Source of the DNA: Vicia villosa
Lineage: Eukaryota > Streptophyta > Magnoliopsida > Fabales > Fabaceae
NCBI RefSeq assembly: GCF_029867415.1
Contig: NC_081180.1
Coordinates: 24,514,808-24,578,807, forward strand
DNA length: 64,000 nt
Direction: 5' to 3'
This document shows, piece by piece, positions 35,040 to 46,452 of this stretch. The first letter of the stretch is position 1. Each line of letters opens with the position of its first letter. The notes below the pieces were generated by a model that saw only the letters and a list, made by a program, of their open reading frames with translations, did no database searches and had not been told where the DNA came from. Position numbers and translations under genes: made by a program.

Positions 35040-35515
35040 ATCTGACATAGGACATCAGAACGAGTTATTCATTAAACCATATCTGAAGAGGAATGCCAGA
35101 ACGGGTCGTACGTTAGACCATATCTGGAAGTAGGAAATCGGAACGGGTCATACATTGGACCATATCTGTTGGAATGTCAGAACGAGTCGTACATTGGACC
35201 ATATCTGGAAGTAGGAAATCGGAACGGGTCATACATTAGACCATATCTGTTGAGGAGTAACAGAACGAGTCATATATTAGACCATATCTGTTGGAATGTC
35301 AGAACGAGTCATATATTGGACCATATCTGAGGAAGGATATCAGAACGAGTTATTCATTAAACCATATTTGGTGAATAATGCCAGAACGAGTCATACATTA
35401 GACCATATCTGACTGAAGATACCGGAACGGGTCGTACTTTGGACCATATCTGATAGAGAATACCGGAACGGGTCATACATTAGACCATATCTGATAGAGG
35501 ATGCTTGCTTGTTAG
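35040..35515. repeat. Ogre-1 array C, ~45-60-bp unit, about ten copies
   Basis: Units contain 'cagaacgagtcatacattag' followed by 'accatatctg'. It lies just upstream (element orientation) of the gag fragment. Ogre-2 has a homologous array at 49200-49710. Confidence 0.8.
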
Positions 35516-36758
35516 AGTCGATGAGTTATTTGACGAAGTTTTGGAATGTAAAAGGGCTTTTCATAATGAATCTCCAGCTCGATTATATCTGAGAGGAATG
35601 ATTGTCGAGGCGGAACCTGAAAACAAAGTTAGAAATATGCGATGTCATGAATGCAAATGAAATGTTTTCAAGGATCTTTAAGGAATTTAGTTAGCAACAT
35701 TGGAAAGTGATTTGGTCGTATATTTGTTTGAAGAATTCTGACTCTTGTCTTTGAACATCCTTCTTTGAGAATCAAGCTCACCATATCGAGTGGGTCATCG
35801 CCTCTGATTCGGGATACTTCTGAATTTGAAGATACATGGCCAGAGGAAAGTAAATCCTCTTGCCCCTTGCTAGGTACTGAGTCTTTGAATTGGAAGGTGT
35901 GTGACCAGAGGAAAATAAATCCTCTTGCCCCTTGAATAGGAAATCAGTCCTTGATAGGAGTCCCTGAAATTGTGCGCCCTAAATCCCTAAGATCCTTGAA
36001 AGGGTTAGTTAAATCATGTTATGCTTATGATGTAATGATGTCATGATGTTATGCGAATGAATTTCATTAGGCATAGTGTGAGATAGTAAGGACAAATAAG
36101 TCCTTTCAACAAAATCTGCAAGGAAATGAAGGTTAGTAGCAAACACAAACACGTCACACAAGTCACGCAAGTCACACAATTTTTGGCTTAAGGCTTGCAT
36201 GGAGTTTGATCAGGTGTCCTTCCCAAGGGCATTTCTATAGATAAGGAGATTTCAGCAACAGGTTCTATAAGTTATCCAGAATTGTTAGCCCTTCTAAAGC
36301 ACCCTCGGACATGATGCATTTGCACCATGCAATGATACTTTGAGAGAGAACCTATCTGAATTGTAGCATCGGGTAGCGACTAGTTCTTAACATTTGTCAA
36401 GAGTAGTCCCCCCACTACGTTCCTAAAGGCCAGGATGGGTTAAGGGTAACTAAAGGTCCTTGAGCTCCGGCGCACCCACAAACACATACACAGACCTCCC
36501 TCATTTGAGAAAGGTGTGCATATGCTATGGAGTCCTAACTCAAGTGTGAACTTCATATTGACTCATCTCCCACATATGTGAAAGAGGTCGCCATGACTAT
36601 GCCACTCCTAAGCTTAAGTGTACTTGAATCCGGGTGTAGGACTCGTCCTTCAGTTAATTCCCAAAACAACCCTGAAAAATAAAGCAAGCAAAGCAAACAA
36701 TAGAATACAATTAAGTGATCCTAAACTTTTAAGGTAACCCCTCTTTTAATCGAATACG
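35516..36758. other. Ogre-1 leader region, non-coding
   Basis: Lies between the PBS and array C. It contains a direct duplication around 'aaataaatcctcttgcccct' (near 35848 and 35923). The part from about 36200 to 36700 has no clear match in Ogre-2. Confidence 0.6.
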
Positions 36759-36776
36759 TCCCCAGCAGAGTCGCCA
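36759..36776 (-). other. Ogre-1 primer-binding site
   Basis: On the minus strand TGGCGACTCTGCTGGGGA lies four bases inside the right LTR. This is the PBS known for Ogre elements (tRNA-Arg primer, from general knowledge). It fixes the right LTR as the 5' LTR and the element as minus-strand. Confidence 0.85.
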
Positions 36777-36780
36777 GTTC

Positions 36781-39700
36781 TGTAATACGGTGAACTGACT
36801 TTTTATAATCGAAAATGTCGCGGTTAAGCAAGAGTCGCCACCGACTTTTATTTTATCCAAACAAATTCAGAAAGGCTAAAAGAAACAGAAAAAAACCTTT
36901 TAAAGAAATCTAAGTTCGGGGGGTAATTTATGCAAAGGGAAGGTGTAAGGCACCCTTTGCATCCATGGTTTTCCATGGGCTCTTAATTGCTTTGCTTGCT
37001 CGTTTTCAGAAAATGTAGATAAAAGAGGAAAAAATGGACTTTAGCTCGTAAAATGGGCGTAGCCAGTTTTTGAAGAAGTTTGAGAAAGAATATAGAAAAT
37101 AGAGCATGGCAAGGCAATTAGGGGCAATTACCTTAAACTCAGATGATAGGTCTCTTTTTAGCCTTTCAGAATGAAAGGGTCAGTCCTTGCCATAAGAGGG
37201 CAGGAAGCCTTTCGTTTGGAGGTAGAAGGGTCATCGAAGCATCCTTTGCCATAAGACTGTCCCATGCCATAGGAGGGCAGGTAGTCTGAGGCAAGGATCA
37301 GAATAAGCCTTATTCGTAGGCAGCCAGAAGATACCTCAGCCTTTTTCCGTAGGCAACTTCCGAGGGTCAAGGTCATATTTGTGTATCGAAGGCAGCATCA
37401 TTTAGGGTCGTGACCTTTTTATCTAGGCAACATGGCTGAGGTATCCTCGAATTCGAGGGACGAGGCTTATTCTGCAAAACACAAAGGCAACAGGCAGCAA
37501 GGCAACAGGCAACAGGCAACAGAGAGGTTACCCCAAAAGGGTGCGTGTGTGCAACAATCACGTGATTATATTCAATTATATTATCTTATAATTAGGTGAT
37601 TCTAATTCAGTTAACAAGGCTTGCACTCCCTAGGATTACTAACCACGCAGCAACATAACAAATATGGGGAAGGGAAATTGTAACCAGCGGAGGAGAGGGG
37701 AATTGAAACCAGCGGGATATAGTTAAACAATTAAAACAGAAAATATTAGAGTTAGGGTTTAGGGTTACCGACGTTCGTAGCTTTGACAATTTGACAAACC
37801 CTGAAAATTGGAAAAGAAAGAATAAACAGAAGGGTGAGTGCATTATCGGTTCGGAGGCAAATGAGGTTAACCCTAAAAAAACCAAAGAATAAAGAATTTT
37901 TAAAAAGTAAATGAATGAAGAGTACTTAGCTTGGCATTTGCCCTGATAGGGTTGAGGTTTTAGGGTTACCGACTATTCGAGCTTTGGCAATTGGCGAACC
38001 CTGGAAAGAAAGAAACATGGCAAACAATAAAAAAAGGTGAGTGCATTGTCAAGTTCGAAGGCAAACTTCATTAACCATAAAGAAAGTAGAATAATAGATT
38101 AAAAGTAGAAATAGAGATAAGGTACTTAGCTCTTTGATCAGGCGCGTTACCGGAGTGAACCATGTTGATAACCCTGAAAAAAGGAATGCACAAGAAATAT
38201 TTCAATGTATGGCTAATTCTTCGTAAACCCTGATTCGGGTGTAAGTTAATCATGATTAATAAAATAATAAAAAATTTAATTGTTGGTTTTCAACCCAATT
38301 AGGCAAAAATAATTTTTCAATTAAATATCTTAATATATATTTTTAATCAATGAATAAAAACTAACTAATATTAAGCAAAATTGAACCAAATTAAAATAAC
38401 CAAAAATCAAATTATTAATAATAAAAGTTAGAAAAGAATTTGTTTTTTAAGATTTTTTTTTTATAAATAATATACATATATAATAAAACTAGTTTATGTA
38501 ATAAAAAATAAAAGAAATTAAAATTTTCTTAGCTTCTGATTCGGTGGTGCGCCTGTATGAGGGTTCATGGTGAGGCCCCATCTCTGCCCTGTCTGATCTG
38601 AGCGTGCTGGAGATCTAACGATCCAGGACAGATAATGCATCATAGTCATGTGGGGGATGTAACACCCGATCACTGAGATAAGAGGAACAAACAAATTAAA
38701 AAACATATGTCGCTGGACAGACTCGAACCAGCGATCTCACAGTGAAACGCGCGCCTGACTTGCCACTTGACCACCATCTATTCACTGTTAACCTGGGCAT
38801 CGTAAAACATATTATACAAATCGAAGATTTATTCAGCATTTCAAAAACAGAATTCGCGCGCGACTGTAGAACCATCTTCTTCCTCGCGACGAAGTTGCTT
38901 CCCTGTACATGAAAACTCAAGCAAATACCACAAATAAATGAATTACAGAGCCATGAATCAACTGCAAATTGCCTTATGAGTCCACTGGTGTTATCGGTTT
39001 GGGTTAATTTTGCTTGTAGCTCGAAGCCCTAAAACGGAGCTTCTAAAACCTAACAATGGTGATTTAGCCATACGAGCATAGAAATGCAATTAACTTTCCA
39101 GAATTACGCATAACCTTATGACAATCACGAATATGCAATCAAATTGAATTAATAATGCATAAATCCTTGAAATCAAGCTTGAGTTAGCAATTGCAAACCG
39201 TGGACGTATGGGAACGATTCTGGATGTTTGGACCACTGGTAACGATTGGAATAGCTTCAGGGGATGTCCAGGAACGTGTATGGATCGTCAAAACTCCTCG
39301 ATTCGGTGCCAAACTTCAAGAACGAAAGTAAATTTTTTTGATTTTTTGAGTGCTCGGATTAGAGGTTTTGGCTGCAGAATTCTTGACCCCCCAAAATTGT
39401 CTCTGTTCAGGTACTTATAGAGGTGCAATTAGGTTAACAAAACTAGAAAGAATCTTGTTGAATCTTGATTTGCAAGTTTTGGAAAATTTGATTGGAAATA
39501 TATTTTAATTCTTTCTAAATAAGTCCAAATCCAATATTTTTCACTCAAGCTCTCAAGACCACGAATTTTTGTCATTAATGTAATATATTTGATTGGGATT
39601 GGAGCAAAATAAGATCCCTATCTATTTTTTATGATTTTATGTATTTAATTTATGTTTTAAAATAATAAAAACCATAAAATAAATGATAAAAACTTAAAAA

Positions 39701-40574
39701 TAAAAAGGATCTCATTATAGGGCGTGCATGGGCTCAAAGTGAAGATTGGGTGAAGAAATCATAGGCCCATTTGGAAAATTTTGGATTTTGAACCTTTCCT
39801 TTTCTCAAAAATAGTCCAACTTTGACAAGGTATATTTCTCTCAATTCTTGAGGTATGGAAGTATTCTTGGACTTTTTAGAAACCTTAGAGAGTCCTTTAT
39901 CCAATGCCTTTGGTCCCATATCAAAATCTTTTTTCATTCTTGTTTTATGACTTTTTGAAAAACATGTCTTTTTGTTGACTTTTGAAAAGGACCTGTAATG
40001 TATGAAGCCATATCTCTTAAACCATTGACCTATGGGCTTTGATTCTTAGACCATTGGATAGAGGAATGAATTCCCTTCAAAATGAGCTTTGGTGGGAATT
40101 TTTCTGATGAAGTATGAATATTTGGTGAATTTTCAAAGTTTGGTTGACTTTTTCAGTTCATGCCCGAAATAGTAACTTTTGGCTTTTGACTTTTCTGATC
40201 TTTCCTTGCATCATCATGATCAACCCTTGATCAAATGATGATTTTAGGGTTATGAGGATGTTGTGGACCAAATATTTTGAATTTTGACTGTATATTGACT
40301 TGAAATGACTATTTTGCCCTTGAGAGTCGATTGTTGCCCTAATCAAGGTTTGAGGGACTCAACTTTCTCTGATTGGCTTGGAACTTTACATGGAGATTCT
40401 TTGGGATGTTTGTGACCCTATGGAACCACCTTGAGCCATTGATTCAGTGATTTTCCTTTGAAAGAACCAAACCCTAGTTTAGAACTTTGTATAGGAGAAT
40501 TTGTATAGGAGCTTTGCATATGGATTTGAAACTTGAATAGGAGAAATAGTGTGGGCAAATTTTGGGGTATGACA
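36781..40574 (-). repeat. Ogre-1 5' LTR
   Basis: 3794 bp, almost identical to 27516-31308. Differences noticed by eye include a/g in 'aaaatgggcg', a/c in 'gagggcagg', t/c in 'ccctgtac', t/g in 'ctggatgtttgg', t/c in 'gcttcagg' and one extra T in a T-run. Ends tgaca, followed by the duplicated GCCTC. Confidence 0.85.
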
Positions 40575-40579
40575 GCCTC

Positions 40580-41298
40580 AATTTGGTAGAAAGGCCCTAA
40601 ATTGGTAATTGGGCCTCAATTAAATAACTACATTGCCATTTGGGTCGAAGTGGTTCGACTAAGTAATGCTTAGTAGTCGAAGCTGTTCGACTAGAAAGAT
40701 TATCAGAGGCTTCAGCGTTCGATCAGAAGTATGCGAAGACTTAAGAATTTTGCTGCAGAAACTGAAGTGGAAGTCGAGAGGTATTAGAAGTTAAAAGGAG
40801 ACAGTTTTCAGCAGTTACAAGAGACGCGTGGAGGTCTCACAGTTGAAGATCTTGCATGTCGAAGACACGTGTTGACTGATAATCAGTCGACCGTTATTAG
40901 TAGTTATTTTATTTTACTATTTAAGCAAGTTCCATAGGAATAGTTAGGGGTCCGCATTTTCTACATAAACACAAGTAAACTCAAATCTCTGTGCAATAAT
41001 GAGTAAAGAGTGCAACTTTGGAATGTACGTATGCGTACCAGTTTAATTAATGCAATCATTTTACGTTATATTTCATCTTTCAGTACACATTTACTGCTTT
41101 TTTATTGCTTTGATTTACTTTAAAGTCTTTAATTTCAGTGTTTACTTTTACTTTAAAGTCACCGTTGCATTTAATACAAACCAGATACACATAATATAAC
41201 AAAATAAAGCAATTAGTCCTGGAGTATTCTAGTTGATTCCGCAAAAGTAACCTTTAAAAAGGAAACTAGCGCTTGTTTACCATTTTTCTGGGTAAACA
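40580..41298 (+). repeat. host LTR, remaining 719 bp
   Basis: Continues the LTR begun at 27449 and ends ctgggtaaaca, giving an uninterrupted length of about 786 bp. It is rich in TCGA. The PBS and gag follow immediately. Confidence 0.7.
40865..40927 (+). promoter_or_regulatory. host LTR core promoter candidates
   Basis: The palindromic G-box acacgtgt (40865-40872) overlaps a W-box core ttgac (40872-40876). About 45 bases later a weak TATA (tatttaagc, 40919-40927) precedes the presumed transcription start. G- and W-boxes are common stress-response elements in retrotransposon LTRs. Confidence 0.4.
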
Positions 41299-41300
41299 AA

Positions 41301-41320
41301 TTGGCACACCCGGTGGGACT
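41301..41320 (+). other. host primer-binding site candidate
   Basis: ttggcacacccggtgggact starts two bases after the LTR. It begins TGG after the first T, as expected for pairing with a tRNA CCA end. I could not assign the tRNA. It differs clearly from the Ogre PBS, so this element belongs to another lineage. Confidence 0.6.
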
Positions 41321-41365
41321 CGTCAATTGCTGTTTGTTTTATATTTGTTAGTATAATAGTTATGT

Positions 41366-42517
41366 ATGATATTAAGAAGTGGTCGGAAATTAACTAACAT
41401 GGCTGAAGTTAATACAAATAATTCTGATCTTTCTGGAAATCAAGGGGTTGTTCTGACCGGAACAACACCACAAAATGCCGCAGATTCATCCCCAGTTAGA
41501 ACAACAAATACTGGTGGATCGAAGGCAGCAATATTGGTATCATCACCAACGGATGTACGGTCACCGTTTAATCCATTACGACCGCCGTTTCATGGAATGA
41601 TGCCTCCACCAGGTTTTAACCCTCAGTTTGGAATGCCCACGTCTATGATGCAAGGTTTGCACACAAATCCTTCATTATATTCTGACAGCATGATGGCTAC
41701 AAGCATATCAAATCAAGGGGGTCGACCTATAGGCATAGGATATAATCACCAGGCTTTGCCATCTTTAAGTACTACGTCAATGTTGTCAATTCGACAACAA
41801 ATAGACGAAAGTAATCATGAAATGGTGAATGCCCTTACTCAACAAATGGGAACTGTTTTTACTCCCATGATAAATAACACGAACCAAAGTTATGAAATAT
41901 TGGCTGGACAAATGGCCAGAATTGCAGATTTCTTTGGAGCGCCCCCACAACCAAACCTTTCGACTACTTAAGGGTCGAATGTGAGAGGGGTCGAACCTAT
42001 AGGACAAGGAGATCAAATTGAGCAAGAGATCCCTAGAATAGTACAAAGGCATCAAGATGCTGACCAGGTTCTTAGGAACATCCAGCAAGATGTCAATGTT
42101 GGACACAATAATATCTCTAATGTAGTCGAACAAATTTTAGTTCAGAATGGAATAAATGTAGGTTTGCATAGACCAAATTTCGATTCCCCGTTGTCAGAAT
42201 ATGTAAGGCAAACAGAATTGCCTAGGGGGTGGAAAGTCCCAAAATTCACCAAATTTGCTGGTGAGACTGGCGAGTCGACGGTCGAACATATTGCTAGGTT
42301 CCAGACAGAGGCTGGAGAAATAGCAAACAATGAAAATCTAAAGATGAAGTATTTTCCAAGTTCTTTAACAAAAAATGCATTTACTTGGTTCACGACCTTG
42401 TCTCCACAATCTTTGTTCTCATGGAACCAATTAGAACGATTGTTCCATGAACAATTTTATATGGGACAGTCGAAAATTAGTTTGAAAGAATTAGCTGGAG
42501 TTAGGCGAAAGGGTGCA
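41366..42517 (+). pseudogene. host gag, N-terminal part, interrupted by Ogre-2
   Basis: Starts at the ATG of MILRSGRKLTNM (the LRSGR motif is common at gag starts of Tat/Athila-type elements). It continues through a proline- and glutamine-rich region to the capsid-like section with LPRGWKVPKFTKFAGETGES, AFTWFTTLSP and FSWNQLERLFHEQFY. The frame has one in-frame TAA at 41969-41971. It is cut after codon 384 by Ogre-2, whose 5-bp duplication GTGCA spans 42513-42517. The frame resumes in phase at 54676. Gag forms the particle that packages element RNA; this copy cannot be translated whole. Confidence 0.8.
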
Positions 42518-45500
42518 TGTAATACGGTGAACTGACTTTTTTAATTGAAATGTCGCGGTAAGCAAGAGTCGCCACCGACTTTTATTTTATCCAATTTTAG
42601 GAAAGGCTAAAAGAACAGGAAAATACCTTTTTTAAAAGATTTTGAGTTCGGGGGGTAAGTTATGCAAAGGGAAGGTGTAAGGCACCCTTTGCATCCATGG
42701 TTATCCATGGGCTCTTAATTGCTTAGCTCACTTTGTTTGAAATGTTTTGAATTGTTTGAAAAGATTTTCGAAGAAGAACTTTAGCTTGTAAATAAGCGTA
42801 GTCTCTTTGAATTTGACTTGGAAAAGAGGTGTAAAAAGTAATTCGAATTAGAGCAAGCAATTAGTAGCAACTACCCTAAGTTTGAAAATTCGTTCTTTTA
42901 GCTTTTCAGGCGAAAGGATCTATCCATACCATGAGAGGGCAGGAAGCCTTTCAATTGGATGTGTAAGGGTCATCGAGAAATCGTTCGCCATGAGACTGTC
43001 CCTTGCCATAAATAGGGCAGGTAGTCTAAGGGAAGGATATAATAGTCATTAATCTTTTTAGGCATCATGCGAGGATACCTTAGCAATAGGACAATCATCT
43101 TTATTTTTCCGAGGCAACATCGAGGGACTAGATCATTTGTTAAGGCAACTTCGAAGGGACTATGATCTTATGATGATGAACTGAGAGTAACGTTTGTTTC
43201 GCTTAGGTATCCTCGGAATCGAGGGACTTGACTATTTAGTACACTTAAAGGCAACAAGGCAACAAGAAGGGTTACTCTAAAGGTGTGTGGGTGCACAATC
43301 ATGTGGTTAACTTCGATGACCTTTATCTTGTAATTAGGTGATCTACGTTCAATTCATGGTTATCACTCCCTAAATTACTAACCACGCAAATAAAAGAAAA
43401 AATAAAATTTCCTACGCTATTACAATAAACACCTGCGGGGGCGGGGGAAATTAAAAGGCAGAAAAATAAGAGGAATTAACAATTAGTTTTAAAATCCTTG
43501 GATGCTTTGATCTTCCTCGAACTCTGAAAAAAAAAAGAAAATAAATCAGGGTTAGTGTATTACAGATTCAATGGCTACTGAGGCAAACCCTATTAAAAGG
43601 CAAAATAAAATAAAATAAAATAAAAATAAAATGATATTTAAACAAGAGAAATTAGAAAACTTAGCTTCTGATATGAACGCGCGTAGTCGGAAGAACCCTG
43701 ACGGTAACCCTGAAAAATGAAGAAGAGAAAGGTAGAAAACTTTTTGTGGCAAATACAAGGCATTGATAATAGATAAAAGAGGTTCTGAAAAAGATAAAGG
43801 TTTTGAAAACGTTCAGGGTAAACCCTGATTTTTAGGGAATGAAGGTTTTATGAGAAAACTCGACACACTAAGTTAATGGACAACATCTACCTAAAGATTT
43901 CTAGGGTTATCTATGGTTGTTGAAATTAAAGGCTAAACCTAATTTGTAAACCTAACATTAAAATTAAAATTTAATTTTAAACAAAATAATTCTAATTATT
44001 TAACTAAAAAAATTAATTAAATTATTTAAGAAAATTAAATTATAATGTTAATTTTAAACCTTTTATGTTAATTATCTAATTAAATAAATTAACCTAATAA
44101 AAATTAATATACTAACTAGAATCAAATGTTATTAAATCTAACAAACTAATTAACCTTATCAAAAGAAAATATTGGTTTTAAAAGAAAATAAATAAAATAA
44201 ACAAAACCAATTAGAGTAGAAGAAAAACTCAGCTCTGGATCAGGTATAGCTGGCAGGTGGAGGTTGCATCATGAGGAAACGTTTTGTGACCTTTGGATCT
44301 GAGTTGGCTGGAGATCCACTGGTGATGCGCTGCAGGTGTATCGCGTCCCACGTAGGTGAAGAGCATTGAATCTATGTCATGCCTGTAGCAAGAAATTAAC
44401 AAAATAATGTCCTGGGCAAGAGTTGAACCCAGGACTTCAACGTTGATACCCCATACACCTACCAGCTGCGCTACATATTCAAGCTGTTAATAAGTAGAAC
44501 GTAAAACTAAAAAATACATACACAACTATGAGATGGAAAATTTAAAGAAATAAATTCAGGTGGGGCCCACTGTATGATGTTGCGACCAATCAATTGCGGA
44601 GAGAGGATTTGGAGAGATTGACTGGCCAATTGGGTGGCGTGACCAGGCCACGCGTGCAGGCTGACTAGTCAACGGGCCAAGGGTCACCGGAACTGCACAT
44701 TCCGGTCTTCTTCTTCGGCCGTTCACGGCGGTGGTTCCTGCAAGAACGAACAGAAAACAAAAACAAAACCTCCAGTCCTCCTTAAAATCAACCCCTGATC
44801 ACGAATATGCCCTTAGTTTAGCCTGAAAGTACATATATCAATGGATTCGAAGGAATGGAGTTTTGGTGCCCTAACAATGGCACTTCAAGATTTAAGCATT
44901 CATGCTTACATATAACACGTTAAACCTCTCCTAAATAGCCTCTTGAACATGATTATGCACCTCAAACATGTTAGTAAAGCCCGAATCAGTGAATACGAAT
45001 TAAAAAAAGAACTTGCCTTAAGTGAAGGTGAATAACACGGGTCTGGGAGGCTTCAAGCTTCAAGGAAGAGTGGAAACAGTTGCTGCAACTTCCAGAAGAA
45101 GAATGCAACGCTTGGGAAGGTTTGAAACTGGCTGTGCATCCATATCTCGTTTGCCCTAAATTCCTTGAATTTTCACCTCTTGGAACCCTATTCCTCTTCC
45201 AGCTTTTTCGTCCTCCCCTAGTCTGAACTTGTTAGGCATATATATATGGTTATATTAGGGCACCTTGTGGGCTTGGACCTTAGGTTATGAAGAGAAAGAA
45301 AATTTCATAAAGAAACCATGTATTTTCTTTCTAAAGTTGGATCTTTCTCCCCATGCCCATGCAAACAAAATTTGTACCCTATTGTGGTATTATTTGGGCC
45401 TCCATATGATTTGAAAATAATCCTCCTTAATTTGTTTCATGGTTCTTGTGTTTTTACTTAATTAATTTGATTTTTTATGGAATAAAAATCTAAATAAATT

Positions 45501-46068
45501 AAATAATAGTCACAAAAATATGAGGATAAGTTTATGGGTCTTTTGTGAAGTCATAATCATGTTTGAAGTCCAAAACATAGGCCCATTAACTTAAAAGTCC
45601 AAGATTGGCCAATTAAGGTTTAGATGACTTTCTCCTTAAGAACCCTAATTTAGAAACTCAGGTTCTTGATGATTCTGGAGCTTTTCTTGATGAACCATGA
45701 TCAATTATTTGATCGAATGGTGAATGATACTCCATAATGAGGATGTTGACCAAAAATCAGAAGTTTTGACTGTGGTTTGACCATAGTTTGATTTTTAGGT
45801 CAACTAGACGATTATTGATTGTTTGAGCAATTGACTGATCATTCTGAGGAATCAGAGCTTGGAACTTTGTCACGAGGATATTATGAGGCATATGAGAGGC
45901 CATAGAGTCCACTTGAGGTATCAGAAGTTGACTTTTCTTTGAAAAGATCAAAACCCTAGTTTGAGGGTTGTGGTTTAGGAGAGTGTATACTCAGTCGAGT
46001 ATTGAGACCTTGATATTCAAATGAGCTTGAGTGTGAAAAATGCGGTGGGCAAATTTTGGGGTATGACA
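42518..46068 (-). repeat. Ogre-2 3' LTR
   Basis: 3551 bp. The outer ~200 bp and the last ~300 bp resemble Ogre-1, but 43350-45500 does not. It carries the hairpin at 42663-42693 and its own tRNA-like module at 44405-44480. A TATATATATA tract at 45239-45248 may be the sense core promoter. Confidence 0.85.
44405..44480 (-). ncRNA. tRNA-like module (A and B boxes) in Ogre-2 LTR
   Basis: On the minus strand the A-box match TAGCGCAGCTGG starts at 44473 and the B-box match GGTTCAACTCT at 44429, again 44 nt apart. A D-arm can form (GCGC with GTGT). The B box lies in a hairpin with perfect 8-bp arms GTCCTGGG / CCCAGGAC. The acceptor stem does not pair, so it is not a working tRNA. The sequence is unrelated to the module in Ogre-1 but the architecture is the same. 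The second copy is at about 53023-53098. Confidence 0.6.
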
Positions 46069-46080
46069 GCTGCCCCTGTT
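46069..46080 (-). other. Ogre-2 polypurine tract
   Basis: Minus strand AACAGGGGCAGC next to TGTCATACC, identical to Ogre-1. Confidence 0.8.
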
Positions 46081-46267
46081 CAATTATCTTAAACCTGAAG
46101 ATGTAGAGTGGTTTGTATGCCATTCGGTATCTGAAGGTGGAAGATGATTGAACACTAGAATACCAAGAAATTTGCCCTAGTTGAAATAGGGACTTTTGTC
46201 GAAGATGGGCTTAAAGATGCCATCTGTCTTGATAAGCTTGAGAGTTAGAATGTGTCATATGTTAGAC

Positions 46268-46452
46268 AGTTTGCATCCGCAGATGTCTGGAAAACCGTGC
46301 GTTAGGCTGAAGATAGGTCGTACGTTGGACTAATCTTGATTGCATCCTCAGATGTCTGGAAAACCGTGCGTCAGGTTGATGGATGAGTCGTGCGTTAGAC
46401 TAATCCAATTTGCATCCGTAGATGTCTGGAAGGCCGTGCGTTAGGCTGAATC
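46268..46452. repeat. Ogre-2 array A, ~70-bp unit, about three copies
   Basis: Same unit as Ogre-1 array A ('cagatgtctggaaaaccgtg'), with fewer copies. Confidence 0.75.

Larger units (their letters stand above)
27516..40574 (-). mobile_element. Ogre-1: non-autonomous Ogre-like LTR retrotransposon
   Basis: A complete 13,059-bp element flanked by GCCTC on both sides (27511-27515 and 40575-40579). LTRs are at 27516-31308 and 36781-40574. On the minus strand the LTR starts TGTCATACCCCAAAATTTG and ends in ACCGTATTACA. The PBS lies next to the right LTR and the polypurine tract next to the left one, so the element reads right to left. The PBS and LTR style are those of legume Ogre elements. The 5.4-kb interior has no protease, RT or integrase, only a short gag remnant and three tandem-repeat arrays, so movement would require enzymes from an autonomous relative. 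By eye the LTRs differ at about nine positions, which implies a recent insertion. Confidence 0.85.
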
